Below, in pieces: positions 41,145-50,646 of a DNA stretch of 64,000 bases; positions within the stretch are counted from its first letter, which is position 1; each line of letters begins with the position of its first letter. The notes below the pieces were generated by a model. The model searched no databases. It saw only the letters and a list, made by a program, of their open reading frames with translations, and was not told where the DNA came from. The position numbers and the translations under genes were made by a program. Source of the DNA: a virus. The stretch covers positions 1-64,000 of the IMG/VR virus record IMGVR_UViG_3300009702_001278; one strand, 5' to 3'.

Positions 41145-42302
41145 TTCTTCCCCTCAAATATATCTATGTGGGTCGTTTCTTTCAACCTCTTTTGAGCGAT
41201 TTCAAAAGATTCTGGGTTATTTTCATACCCTATAAATCGGCGGCGCAGCTTCTTGCACGCTTTTCCTGTCGTCCCCGACCCCATAAAAGGATCGAGCACA
41301 TTAACAGGCTCATCCAATCGGGCGGGCCTTGGACTTACCAACTTGATAAGCCGCTCCATCAGCCTAATCGGCTTAACGGTGTCATGAGTATTATACGAAC
41401 GTTTCTCATGTTTGCTGGGTTTTGGCACCATAAAAAAGCGGTCATAATCAGCCATAAGAGGATCAAGCCACACTAAATTGGCAGGCCACCTACCACCCGG
41501 ATGGACATTTACCTGTTTCTTGCCACCTTCATTTGCCGAAAAATACTGCACATCACCGTGTTCTTTACCAGCAAAATGTAAAAATGTCTCTAGCGACCGC
41601 TTATCCTCATCAGACTCATAGGGTATTCTACACGCATCAATGTTGATCGCCCCAACATGCCACTTCAGGATGTTTTCAACGTAGCTGCCCTCTAAAGGCT
41701 TCTGAGCCAAGATGATCGGTTCCCACGCAGTCTTTAATTGAGTTCCCCATCCGTCCCACTTCTTGGCTTCTTCAGAAGCAGGAGCGGTAATATCCCACGA
41801 TTCCGCCGATTCCGCCGATTCGTGTGAACTCAAAGTATCGGCATGATATACATTCGACTTGACTGTTGGGTTGTTCTTCAGTGTTGGATGTACCCTGCGA
41901 GCTATGACTTCACGATCAGCACCAAAATGCTTGTCGATTGCCCGATCAATCGAATACGAATGCGGGAACCCGGTAGCATATCCCCAACACAAGCAGTCCT
42001 TGATCTCAAACCCGGCATCTTCCAACTGTACACCCAAACGATGATACAGTCTGGTGTGGCCGAATGCTACAAGAAATCCGCCAGGGCGCAGCGCCTCAAA
42101 GCATGCTTTCCAAATCTCAATCGGCGGCAACACCTTATCCCAATCCAACCCCATGAAATTCATGCCATAACTAATAAGGTGGGTCAGTGACGATTGCATG
42201 AATTGAATTCTTGTCCAAGTGTTGAGAAATCAATTCAGCGGAATCACCGAGGCCCACCTCGCGCATTTTCCCCTTAAAGTACTTTGCCATATCCAATTCC
42301 AT
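41141..42302 (-). CDS. DNA N4/N6 methyltransferase interrupted by a 7-nt gap after DPPY
   Basis: ATG 42302 opens MELDMAKYFKGKMREVG ... HAIVTDPPY, then UAG (42171-42173). Skipping 7 nt joins it to GMNFMGLDWDKVLPPIEIW, ALRPGGFLVAFGHTRLYHR and, at the C-terminus, NVLDPFMGSGTTGKACKKL (motif I). DPPYGMNFMG is the expected family sequence (DPPYGxxFMG). The take-off and landing codons would both be TAT. The full product is 384 residues. Alternatively the 7-nt insertion is a mutation that has inactivated it. Confidence 0.8.
42167..42173 (-). promoter_or_regulatory. 7-nt coding gap with matched TAT codons (hop candidate)
   Basis: The minus strand reads CCT TAT, TAG T, TAT GGC. A stop follows the TAT codon and an identical TAT occurs after four further bases, where the correct frame resumes. 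This imitates the take-off/landing layout of the dnaE element on a small scale. No strong hairpin is seen next to it. A 7-nt insertion by replication slippage is the competing explanation. Confidence 0.4.
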
Positions 42303-42370
42303 CTAAAATACCAAATCTTTTATAATCCACAAACATCTCAATCTAATTAATCTTTCGTCTCCAATCCTTT

Positions 42371-43255
42371 TTATTTGAAGATGTTACCTGTTTGCCGTCC
42401 CTTAATTGCCTTTTGCCCTCGTTGCTTCTTAGCCCATTCATTAACAGACACTAACAATATCTCTGTCTTTGATGCTTTTTCTTCAGACCCAGATAAGTGC
42501 ATCTTGACATCTTGTGTTACCACTTCACACCCTGCCTTCTTGTACAGCTCTACCACATCGCTTTCTTCATAGTAGCTCACGACATATGAACCTGCTATAC
42601 CCTGAAGATGACAGTACATTTCATTGTGGTCAAACCCATCCTCTTTGTTTACTTCATAATAGTCCGACTCCACTCCCTCGTAAGGTGGATCAAGGTAGAA
42701 GGTGGTCGATTCGCTATCCCATTTCTTGAGTATCTGTCGATAGTCCAGGTTCTCTAAGAATACTGAACGCCACCGCTCATACACCCGAAGAATCAAGTCC
42801 CCCAACTTACTCCAAGTATCATAGTTGATTTCGCCATCCCGAGTAATACTCCACGGCGACATCATCTTCGCACCAAAGCTCTGGCGATTTACAATTAGAA
42901 AAGCCAGAGCCTGGTCCAGCATATCAAGGGACTCTAGTTTGTCCTCATCTTGAACTATCTTAAGAGCCTCATCAAAAAACTTGCGGCTGTACGGGGTGAG
43001 ATTCACAAGTTCTGCAAACTCTGGTGCCTTGCCTTGGAGTACCTTGAAAAATGAGTACAATTTGGCATCCAGATCGTTGTAAACGTATCGGGTATCCCTA
43101 CCTGGACGTAGAACGACATCAAGTACCGCACCCGAACCACCAAAGACATCTACGAATATCTTGTGTGATGGAATATGAAACTTGATCCAGTTAGCAAGCT
43201 TAGATTTGCCGCCAACTCTCTTAATAACCAATCCATTCTCCCATAGCCCCGCCAC
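42371..43255 (-). CDS. Dam-family (D12 class) adenine-N6 methyltransferase A
   Basis: The N-terminal motif KRVGGKSKLANWI matches the Dam GxKxxL SAM-binding start. It is followed by FVDVFGGSGAVLD (motif I), YVYNDLDAKLYSFF and TTFYLDPPYEGVES (motif IV DPPY). Enzymes of this alpha class methylate adenine N6, often in GATC. TTG 43231 after GGGAG is an alternative start. The gene overlaps the nuclease candidate by 35 bp. Confidence 0.88.
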   Translation of the reverse strand: MAGLWENGLVIKRVGGKSKLANWIKFHIPSHKIFVDVFGGSGAVLDVVLRPGRDTRYVYNDLDAKLYSFFKVLQGKAPEFAELVNLTPYSRKFFDEALKIVQDEDKLESLDMLDQALAFLIVNRQSFGAKMMSPWSITRDGEINYDTWSKLGDLILRVYERWRSVFLENLDYRQILKKWDSESTTFYLDPPYEGVESDYYEVNKEDGFDHNEMYCHLQGIAGSYVVSYYEESDVVELYKKAGCEVVTQDVKMHLSGSEEKASKTEILLVSVNEWAKKQRGQKAIKGRQTGNIFK

Positions 43256-43868
43256 GGCGCTGAAGGTAATCTACGCCAGGCTCTTTCACTTCCCACAAGC
43301 TGGTCCATTTTTCGGGTACTTCAAGGAAATGTTCGTACTCTCCTCGAATTGTCCACTTGTACACTTTATCGGCACCGTTTGGACCTGGCCCTGAATAGTC
43401 ATCAGTATCGGTTGTGGGGTGGCGTCCACCGAATCCACGATGACTGATTACTTGTTGGGCTTCTACCAGAGCCCTCTTCGGCACAAGCAAAAGTTGCTTG
43501 CCATCCCCCTTGACTAAACAAACAATAAATTTATACGACGGGTACTTCAGAATCATTCGGAACTTGCGAGCAGGGATATGCACTCCCCTGTAAATAAAAT
43601 CCCAGTCGCGATCCGACTTGATCTCTGCATCAACTAAAAGTGGTGGTCTGTCTGCTATATCTACTTGCAGATCAGGTTCTTTATGGTCTTTGGTAGACTG
43701 TTTATCAAACGGCTTTACCGCTCCACCTTTCCACGAGTAAAACAGTGCAGCATGTTTTTTACCTATTTTGTCGTATTTAGCCCAGTACTCTTTATCAAAA
43801 TAAGCAACTGTATTACCTGATTCATCAACAAACGTAGGCATTAGTTTACCCTCTGAAGACCGATACAT
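43221..43868 (-). CDS. Putative PD-(D/E)XK nuclease between two Dam-type methyltransferases
   Basis: The 215-residue protein contains EPDLQVDIADRPPLLVDAEI then KSDRDWDF. The PD followed by E-x-K (DAEIK) is the metal-binding pattern of PD-(D/E)XK restriction-type nucleases. The remainder does not match a known family. Overlap with a Dam-family gene on each side (35 and 28 bp) gives an M-R-M arrangement like type II restriction-modification. Alternatively it only shares the fold. Confidence 0.5.
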   Translation of the reverse strand: MYRSSEGKLMPTFVDESGNTVAYFDKEYWAKYDKIGKKHAALFYSWKGGAVKPFDKQSTKDHKEPDLQVDIADRPPLLVDAEIKSDRDWDFIYRGVHIPARKFRMILKYPSYKFIVCLVKGDGKQLLLVPKRALVEAQQVISHRGFGGRHPTTDTDDYSGPGPNGADKVYKWTIRGEYEHFLEVPEKWTSLWEVKEPGVDYLQRRGGAMGEWIGY

Positions 43869-44854
43869 CCCTCGATAATGATGTCTTTGTCATTCCCGCC
43901 AATTTTAGCTTTTGCCCACGCATCTGTGCGTGTGGCCGAATACATATCGCAGCCACCCGCAGGCTTACCCTTGCCTTTGGTCTTTTCCTTACCTTTGAGC
44001 ATTTTGTGAAGATCATAATTGGTTATAAATAACTCGGTCTTCTCGTTAGTTCGTTCAACAGATTCTTCCGATGCACTGTATATGATAGGGTCAGTACGGT
44101 AGATAAAGTAATCCCCGTACAGGTCAATCACATCCTGTACATCATCATATGTAATTAGGAACTGGTTTCCATTCACATGTACCTGGTCACAACACTTCTT
44201 AAAGTCTTGGTGGTCTTGGGTACCAAATACAAATTCGTAGTAGTTGGTGCCATCTGCGACAAAGTACGGCGGATCACAATAGAAGAAAACCTTGGCTCTG
44301 GGATCAGAATACTTGTCAATAAGTTTCCTAAAGTCTACCTGCTCGATCTGAGCATTGGTAGAGCTAAACCGTTTTCTGAACCTCTCGAAATCCGTGTTCA
44401 TATTGTATCGGCTTTTAGTCAATGGGGAAGCCTCGTAGCCTCCCTGTTTGATTGAGCTAAAACCTTTCTTGATACAATAGTAATAAACGAAAGCACGTTG
44501 CGCTGGGTTAAGTTCATCCAGCTCTTTGTCTGACAACTTCTGCCACTTAATGAAAGTCTCGCGGGATGCGGGCATCCATTTAACATACTCCACAAACTCT
44601 TTGCGTATCTTCTCATCAAAGTATGTACCAGACAAAACCTTAAACAAGTTGACCAGTTCGTGATTCACATCGTTGATGATTTCGATCTTGGCGGGTGGCT
44701 TGCCAAAGAAAACAGTAGCCGATCCCGCAAACACCTCAACATAACAGTCGTGCTTAGGCATGCAGTTGATAATTGTTGGACGCAAACGAGTTTTACCACC
44801 AAGCCAGCCAATCGGTGCGTTACAATTCATAGGAATGATATGCTTAACTAACAT
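43841..44854 (-). CDS. Dam-family adenine-N6 methyltransferase B
   Basis: Dam-type motifs: PIGWLGGKTRLRPTI, YVEVFAGSATVFFGK (motif I), IEIINDVNHELVNLF and VFFYCDPPYFVADG (motif IV). The C-terminal 60 residues are an extension rich in Lys and Gly (GKEKTKGKGKPAGG). It differs clearly from methyltransferase A, so the two may recognise different sites or strands. M9 is a possible shorter start. Confidence 0.88.
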   Translation of the reverse strand: MLVKHIIPMNCNAPIGWLGGKTRLRPTIINCMPKHDCYVEVFAGSATVFFGKPPAKIEIINDVNHELVNLFKVLSGTYFDEKIRKEFVEYVKWMPASRETFIKWQKLSDKELDELNPAQRAFVYYYCIKKGFSSIKQGGYEASPLTKSRYNMNTDFERFRKRFSSTNAQIEQVDFRKLIDKYSDPRAKVFFYCDPPYFVADGTNYYEFVFGTQDHQDFKKCCDQVHVNGNQFLITYDDVQDVIDLYGDYFIYRTDPIIYSASEESVERTNEKTELFITNYDLHKMLKGKEKTKGKGKPAGGCDMYSATRTDAWAKAKIGGNDKDIIIEGCIGLQRVN

Positions 44855-44933
44855 TTCGATCTTCCATCGTACTTACACGTGTTAGAACAATACTTACTGA
44901 TATTGCCACCGATAGGAGCATCACAGCCGAGTT

Positions 44934-45575
44934 TTATGATATGCTTGCCTTGCATTTTTCTCGCACTCTTTCTAATCGTTTCTTCTTGAGTATGTGCCTT
45001 CGACGTTGGAGCATAGAACTCAGAGATGAAAAGGTCTCGTGAATATCCTCGAAATTACAGTTCGCAATATCACTATCAATGGAAGCGTACAGACTATCTA
45101 TTATACCACATTCTTGAGGATCATTATTGACACTCTCAAGATAACTACGAGACATCGAACTGATCGCCATCAACACATCTTGTAACTGTAGCTCTTCTCG
45201 GGGTCGATTAAATGCTTTGGTTATACGCTCTAGCTCTATATCGATACCATCTGCCAAGCTGATTTCCATACCTTCACTAAGACGAGACAGTGCCTCTTTG
45301 AAAGACAGCCCCTCTAGCCCTGCCAACAGATGAATGATGTTGTACGACCGCTGACATCCGTAGCAGTAGAAGTTCTCAAAGTCTCCCGACTGTGTATACA
45401 CTATGAAACTGGGCTTTGTTTCATTATGGTCAGGGTACGGACATCTAAATTGGTACTTCCCACCCGGCAATGACTTAACAGGTTGATGCCCCTTTTTCTC
45501 AAGATAATCGAGTATTGATTTCTTACGAAGGACTTGATAAATTATTGACTGTGTTGAACTCATCCTGAATCTCAT
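44934..45575 (-). CDS. DnaG primase zinc-binding (CHC2) half
   Basis: Residues about 35-80 carry QFRCPYPDHNETKPSF and FYCYGCQRSYNIIHLL, the CxxxxH...CxxC zinc finger of DnaG, followed by FKEALSRLSEG as in bacterial primase. The catalytic TOPRIM half lies at 23491-24276. The C-terminal 110 residues are helical with no known match. M5 (45563) is an alternative start. It lies just downstream of the DnaB-type helicase genes. Confidence 0.85.
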   Translation of the reverse strand: MRFRMSSTQSIIYQVLRKKSILDYLEKKGHQPVKSLPGGKYQFRCPYPDHNETKPSFIVYTQSGDFENFYCYGCQRSYNIIHLLAGLEGLSFKEALSRLSEGMEISLADGIDIELERITKAFNRPREELQLQDVLMAISSMSRSYLESVNNDPQECGIIDSLYASIDSDIANCNFEDIHETFSSLSSMLQRRRHILKKKRLERVREKCKASIS

Positions 45576-46197
45576 CTATAGAGTATTCTTTATCTTCAAT
45601 CACATTGAACGCCGATTCAAACGTAAACCAAGGAGATAGATCATCACCTCTTCCTAGTACTGCATATGACCCCTTATTCAGCCAGAAAGGGTAAACTTCT
45701 GTCAACTTGCGACCTAGCAGTGAGTTGAATGTGATATTACATAACATCGGATGAGATAGCATTATCACATTGTCATCACGATTGCTCACCGACTCTTTTA
45801 CAAAAGGGACAACCCTAGCTGCACATTGTGATACTGACTCTCCATTTTCAGCACATATACGGGTATGCTGGAATAAGTCAGACTGGAACCCTCGTAACAA
45901 TTTAAGACTTGTCCCAGTCAGAACCCCGAAATTCCGCTCACGTAAGGCATCAGTCTCTTTCACCTTCAGTGGTCGTCCTGATTCAAGACGAAGGTAATGA
46001 AGAATACGTGATACTCTAGCTGCATTACTAGATAGCACTTGCCCAATATGATTCACGTTAGCCAGGACATGTCGAGCAAATATTACTGAATCTCGCATCC
46101 CTTTAGGGGTTAGTGGGACATCTCTGGAGCCAACAAGTAATCCACCTTTGTCTAGTTCGGTCTCAACATCGTTCATAATAACTAGAGCATTTACCAT
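45523..46197 (-). CDS. Histidine-phosphatase-fold protein lacking the RHG catalytic motif
   Basis: The fold is suggested by LLVGSRDVPLTPKGMRDSVI, ALRERNFGVLTG and CAENGESVSQCAARV, which parallel phosphoglycerate-mutase-type phosphatases (xDxPLTxxGxxQA, ExxxGxxxG, GES). The expected N-terminal RHGE is MNDVE, and the second catalytic VSHG reads LSHPM. The phosphorylated histidine is therefore absent and the protein is probably a pseudoenzyme. It overlaps both neighbouring genes. Confidence 0.6.
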   Translation of the reverse strand: MVNALVIMNDVETELDKGGLLVGSRDVPLTPKGMRDSVIFARHVLANVNHIGQVLSSNAARVSRILHYLRLESGRPLKVKETDALRERNFGVLTGTSLKLLRGFQSDLFQHTRICAENGESVSQCAARVVPFVKESVSNRDDNVIMLSHPMLCNITFNSLLGRKLTEVYPFWLNKGSYAVLGRGDDLSPWFTFESAFNVIEDKEYSIDEIQDEFNTVNNLSSPS

Positions 46198-47693
46198 TTG
46201 ACTTCACCGTTATCATCTACATCATCTGGCAACTGCAAATCAGGAGCACCAGCAAAGTTTAAGTGTGATCCGATCTCCTTCTTAATTTCATCTTCAGGCG
46301 TATCCAAAATAGCATCCGTATCAAACTCAGTTGCCATCGCCATATGCTCTATCTCACTCACATTTGTTATGAGACAACAAGCTGGATCAATACGAACTTC
46401 ATATGTCTGCCCTGATCGACCATGACGAGCTTTGACAACATGAATCTTAATCTTGTCTTCTTCATCTTTGTGAGGTAACAGAGCAAAGATGGTATCACTA
46501 TCTGCCGAATACTGGTGAGAACCGTGGATAGAGGTCGAGTCTATAGCATCCTGTTTGCCATCTTTCCAAGCACGAATAGCTGCTCTATTCATCTGAGCAG
46601 CAGAGACAATATGAAAACCATGTCGCTTACCTAAGAACCGCAAGTCTTTTAGAATGGCACCAATCTCGATATGTCGCTGTCCGTACTTGTTATGGGCATC
46701 TGTCTCTAGAGTATCAACATAGTCAATGATAACTACCTTCGGTTTGAACTTGGAAGCCTTGCTTTCAATCTCATGCTTAAGCGTCATAACGGACGTTCGC
46801 TCATCGGCATCAAGTATATGAAAGTACCGCTGTGATTTAGTCCAAAGCTCACTGTTAGCTATTTTATCTATATCCTCATCTGACAGTTTGGTTTTAGGTT
46901 CTGTCAAACCTTCCAATGGAATACCAGTACGATTTGCAACAATACGGTTCAAAAGATCATACCTACTCATTTCCAACGGTATGAACAGCACCCCATGACC
47001 ATGCTCGGCGATATTCAAACCAACGTTCAACATCATGTTGGTTTTGTGACCACCCGTATCGGCAACAAATAAGGTTAAGTGTTGTGGTTTGAATCCATAG
47101 GTCATCGGGGCATCTATCGCTTCAATGCCACACCTAATTCGGGTATCTTCATTCCGCAGCGCCTCCAATTCTTTCATGTAGTCATCCTTCATCTCCTCAC
47201 CAGAGCCATAAAACACTCTACGAGTCTCTGTAACGCTAACGGCAGCATGAAGATTATGTGCTAAGTCTTGAGCAGCTTCGAGATACCCTTTCCTCTTGGA
47301 AGTATCAGCAAAGTCGGCAAGATACCGCTGACTTTTTCTTGCTATGTATGATTCGATAAGTTGGGCTTTAAGTGACCCTAGATCATCAACATCTGCATCC
47401 GTACCTACAAAGCATTTATCGTGCAACTGAACGGCAATATAGATGTTGCCCTGTTGAAGACCTTTCTTACCAAGATATTGCTTGTAACCCTCTCGGGTTA
47501 ATAGTCGCTTATGACCACTATCAGCAAATTCACTAATAGCAGCATCAACGATGGGACGATGAGTACCCTCGAAGAAATCAGGTGAGAAGCCGCCCTCTAC
47601 CATTTCTTCAATAACATGTAAATGGTTGAGCATCAGATGGATTATCTTACGCTCTACTTCAAGATGATATTCAACAGGTTGTATATTATCCAT
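46191..47693 (-). CDS. DnaB-type replicative helicase
   Basis: The 500-residue protein has a DnaB N-terminal domain (ERKIIHLMLNHLHVIEEMVE), a P-loop LFVADTGGHKTNMMLNVGLN, Walker B PKVVIIDYVDTLE and IVSAAQMNRAAIRAW (H3 region), then an arginine-finger-like VKARHGRSGQ. It should be the hexameric 5' to 3' fork helicase, working with the split primase. The P-loop has GGHK instead of GxGK. An acidic tail ends it. Confidence 0.88.
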   Translation of the reverse strand: MDNIQPVEYHLEVERKIIHLMLNHLHVIEEMVEGGFSPDFFEGTHRPIVDAAISEFADSGHKRLLTREGYKQYLGKKGLQQGNIYIAVQLHDKCFVGTDADVDDLGSLKAQLIESYIARKSQRYLADFADTSKRKGYLEAAQDLAHNLHAAVSVTETRRVFYGSGEEMKDDYMKELEALRNEDTRIRCGIEAIDAPMTYGFKPQHLTLFVADTGGHKTNMMLNVGLNIAEHGHGVLFIPLEMSRYDLLNRIVANRTGIPLEGLTEPKTKLSDEDIDKIANSELWTKSQRYFHILDADERTSVMTLKHEIESKASKFKPKVVIIDYVDTLETDAHNKYGQRHIEIGAILKDLRFLGKRHGFHIVSAAQMNRAAIRAWKDGKQDAIDSTSIHGSHQYSADSDTIFALLPHKDEEDKIKIHVVKARHGRSGQTYEVRIDPACCLITNVSEIEHMAMATEFDTDAILDTPEDEIKKEIGSHLNFAGAPDLQLPDDVDDNGEVKW

Positions 47694-47697
47694 ATTG

Positions 47698-48564
47698 TTA
47701 CGATCCTTCCATACATAGCTTTATCTCTACGTTGGATGGATCAAGCATAATCTGCAACGCTCCTGCACCAAGCATCTGTTTGACTCTATCAGAGTTAATA
47801 CCCCCTACTCGGGGCTTACCATGACAGCCAGACAAAAACTCGGGGTTGCACGTTACAATAGTGGGAAGGCTGCTGCGCCTATAGAATAATTGGTCAAGAT
47901 CGACCACTTTATTGTTGGATACATCGAAATTGTCGATAACGAGGAAATTTACTTCCGCCCATTCATCTAACTGTTCAAAGTCAATGTATTTACCAAAGCT
48001 ATAAGCGGCGTCTACCAACACAGAGCCTTCTACCCATCCGAACGTATAGTCCTTACCACTGTCTATTGAGGCTCGAACAACTTCTTTCAAAATCAACGCC
48101 GCAAGCAAAGATTTACCACTTCGATTACCACCCGCAATAACGACATTTCCGCCACACACTGACTTCTCATGAATCAGCGAATGCTTTTGTCGTTCTTCAC
48201 GAGTTGATACCAAATTGATATCATCGGTATCAAAGCAGTAACACATCGCTTGCGAACGAGCCCGTTGAGCGACCATAGCAGCAGTATTCTCATTCATCCC
48301 TTCAATACAACCAATTACCTCGGTTCTGCCGTTTGGATATCGAGTCCGCAATGAGCCATTAAAATCGCTCCAGTTGTAGTACTTGAGTCCTGATGGTTTC
48401 AGCTTGATCTGCTCAAAACGCCACTTGACCGCAGCTAAATGTTGGCATCCACAAGCTGTCCAACCATTATCCCTAAGCACACACTTAACACCCTTACAAC
48501 GAGGGCATTGTGATGCGTAATGTTCCTTGTATTCTGAGTACGATATTAGAGATTGTCGATTCAT
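47698..48564 (-). CDS. DnaC-like AAA+ helicase loader with zinc finger
   Basis: The N-terminal CPRCKGVKCVLRDNGWTACG is a zinc ribbon. The AAA+ core has VVIAGGNRSGKSLLAALIL (Walker A), NFLVIDNFDVSN (Walker B) and PTIVTCNPEFL (sensor 1). This size and order fits phage DnaC/DnaI-type loaders, and it sits directly upstream of the DnaB-type helicase gene, the usual pairing. Confidence 0.75.
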   Translation of the reverse strand: MNRQSLISYSEYKEHYASQCPRCKGVKCVLRDNGWTACGCQHLAAVKWRFEQIKLKPSGLKYYNWSDFNGSLRTRYPNGRTEVIGCIEGMNENTAAMVAQRARSQAMCYCFDTDDINLVSTREERQKHSLIHEKSVCGGNVVIAGGNRSGKSLLAALILKEVVRASIDSGKDYTFGWVEGSVLVDAAYSFGKYIDFEQLDEWAEVNFLVIDNFDVSNNKVVDLDQLFYRRSSLPTIVTCNPEFLSGCHGKPRVGGINSDRVKQMLGAGALQIMLDPSNVEIKLCMEGS

Positions 48565-49736
48565 TCAGTTAAGTCATCTTCAGTCAGATCGTTTAGGTCG
48601 CCCGCCAAATCAAAAGTTCGGTCGGGAGTCGAGACTGCATACGATTTGCCTGAACCAGAAGAGTTGGCCAGACGAGCACGACCGCCCGATCCATCCTTAC
48701 CCTTGGCCCATTCACGCATGACGGTGACTTCCTCTCGCCTGCTATTATACAACGGTTGGAATTTGCCTATCTCACTGACAATATCATCGGTCGTTACCTT
48801 GCGCTTCTTATCTTGGAATGCCAAGAATAGCGCATTATTTATTCCCTTTTCCATTTCAGCAGGGCTGTAGTTATCAGCCGCATCTGCGATTCTCGACAGA
48901 TTGAAGTCGGCTGGGTCTCGATCTTTCCGCTTTAACAAAACTTCTGCAACCTCAACCCGTTGATCCCGGTCGGGTAGATCAAGGAAGAAGATTTCATCGA
49001 AGCGCCCTGCACGCTGAAACTCAGGTGGGATACCATCAAGATTGTTAGCAGTTGCAATAACGAAGACAGGCTCTTCCTTTTCCTGCATCCACGTCAACAG
49101 CGTACCAAAGACTCGGTTGGTAACTCCACCATCAGTGACATTACTACTTGCTACCCCACCAATACCCTTTTCGATTTCATCCACCCAAAGGACACAGGGT
49201 GCAATAGCTTCCGCAGTCTGGATGGCAAGTCGAGTATTCTCCTCAGACTCACCAATATGAGCCGAGAATAAGGCCCCAATGTCCAGCCGCAGAAGTGGCA
49301 TCTCAAAATGGACACCAACTGCATCCGAGATCATCGATTTTCCTGTGTTGTGGGACACGATATCATTGGAATAATATCTATGACTTAAACTCTTCACCTC
49401 TAAATCAAAGGTGTCTTTTACTCCTATAGATTCTTTAGCGACAACTGCTTGCCACCCGGACATTGTGCGTACTAAATCCTCCTGCACATTGATGTCTTCC
49501 GACTTCTTCCATGAATGACACTCAACACTATCACTCGTCCATATGTAATGATCAGCAGAACATCCGAGTTCTTGACCATTTTCCAGCACCAAATTATAAC
49601 AATCTTTATTCCGCTTCTGTACCAGTGATCCTATGTCTTGCCATCCATCGGGAGTATGAATTTGATAAGTACCTCCATCCTTACACAAAGCAAAAAACTC
49701 TTCTATCGTAATTTCCTGTTCTTCATCTTTTTGCAT
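48561..49736 (-). CDS. Ycf46-like AAA ATPase C-part, preceded by a split-intein C-fragment
   Basis: Residues 1-130 are the C-terminal fragment of a split intein: block B ELGCSADHYIWT, block F DTFDLEVKSLSHRYYSNDI and block G VSHN followed by Thr. Residue 131 on completes the Walker A motif (TGKSMISDAVG) and continues LFSAHIGESEENTRLAIQ, PCVLWVDEIEKGIGG (Walker B), ATANNLDGIPPEFQRAGRFD (sensor 1, arginine finger). It must be joined in trans to the 50647-51645 product. Start ATG 49736 has AGAGGA upstream and overlaps the endonuclease end. Confidence 0.88.
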   Translation of the reverse strand: MQKDEEQEITIEEFFALCKDGGTYQIHTPDGWQDIGSLVQKRNKDCYNLVLENGQELGCSADHYIWTSDSVECHSWKKSEDINVQEDLVRTMSGWQAVVAKESIGVKDTFDLEVKSLSHRYYSNDIVSHNTGKSMISDAVGVHFEMPLLRLDIGALFSAHIGESEENTRLAIQTAEAIAPCVLWVDEIEKGIGGVASSNVTDGGVTNRVFGTLLTWMQEKEEPVFVIATANNLDGIPPEFQRAGRFDEIFFLDLPDRDQRVEVAEVLLKRKDRDPADFNLSRIADAADNYSPAEMEKGINNALFLAFQDKKRKVTTDDIVSEIGKFQPLYNSRREEVTVMREWAKGKDGSGGRARLANSSGSGKSYAVSTPDRTFDLAGDLNDLTEDDLTE

Positions 49737-50611
49737 AGAATTTCAATCCTCTTTCGATACTTTCGGTTAAACTCGACTGCACCTTTTTCAAACAAAGACA
49801 CAATCCGATCCGTTTCTAATAATTTCACGTCAACCATCTCAAACTCAAGACCGTTGTTTTTACAAAATTCAATCGCGGCCTTTCTCTTAAGTATATTCGA
49901 TGGAGTTTCCATTAACTGCTTTGGTTTAACTTCTACCAGCACTTTGTTGTCTACTAGAAAATCCGGTCTATATGTTCTTGAAGTGCCATCGTAATTGGTA
50001 TACGGTATAAAGAACTCCTTAGTTTCAGCACTTCGCCATTCATGATCATTTCCCTCAAGAACCCTAATCATATATGACAGCTCTCGAAGACTTCGGAAAT
50101 ACCATCCTTTATACCATCCTCCCCAGCCGCCACCAGACCCCTTTGGAGCAGGCTTCCCGTACATAGGGTTGTTCTCACCAGAAGAATTCTCCGATTGAAC
50201 CTTAAGCCACTTCGCAAACTTTTTTGCAGCTACTTCCCCTCCAAGTTGATCTTTCCAAATGTCATAGAAGCTCCTGCCAAACATCCCATTCTGAGTACCC
50301 ATCCTTGCAGAGGTTTTTTTGAATTCTTCCGTCTGAGTGTAGCTGCGATCAACCTCTTCACTCAAATACTTCTTAGTTTCTTCCGAATGTTTTTTCCCAT
50401 AAAACGAGTTCTTTTCTCCAACCCGTTTTTTGGCTCTCTCCGATCTTTCCTTCTTTATTTCTAATCGCGATCCTACTTCCTTCGATCTGCAAGAACGACA
50501 TAGTTTCTTGTCTTTATCTGCGCGATTCCTATTCTTAATATTCGCATAAGTTAACTCTATCTTACATTCAGGGCAATTCCTTAAAAAAGGAGGTAAAGAT
50601 TTCTTTCGCAT
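49703..50611 (-). CDS. NUMOD3/PD-(D/E)XK homing endonuclease inside the fractured ATPase gene
   Basis: NUMOD3-like motifs (NSFYGKKHSEETKKYLSE, NNPMYGKPAPKG) are DNA-binding repeats of homing endonucleases. The C-terminus has TYRPDFLVDNKVLVEVKPKQ, a canonical PD...ExK nuclease core. An N-terminal zinc-binding pair (CPECKIELTY ... CRSCRSKE) adds a third element. It has its own SD (GAGGAG) and lies exactly between the two halves of the split-intein ATPase, the place expected for the element that fractured the gene. Confidence 0.88.
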   Translation of the reverse strand: MRKKSLPPFLRNCPECKIELTYANIKNRNRADKDKKLCRSCRSKEVGSRLEIKKERSERAKKRVGEKNSFYGKKHSEETKKYLSEEVDRSYTQTEEFKKTSARMGTQNGMFGRSFYDIWKDQLGGEVAAKKFAKWLKVQSENSSGENNPMYGKPAPKGSGGGWGGWYKGWYFRSLRELSYMIRVLEGNDHEWRSAETKEFFIPYTNYDGTSRTYRPDFLVDNKVLVEVKPKQLMETPSNILKRKAAIEFCKNNGLEFEMVDVKLLETDRIVSLFEKGAVEFNRKYRKRIEILCKKMKNRKLR

Positions 50612-50646
50612 AATAGTTTCTCCTCGTCGGATAGCCCGACACAGGA

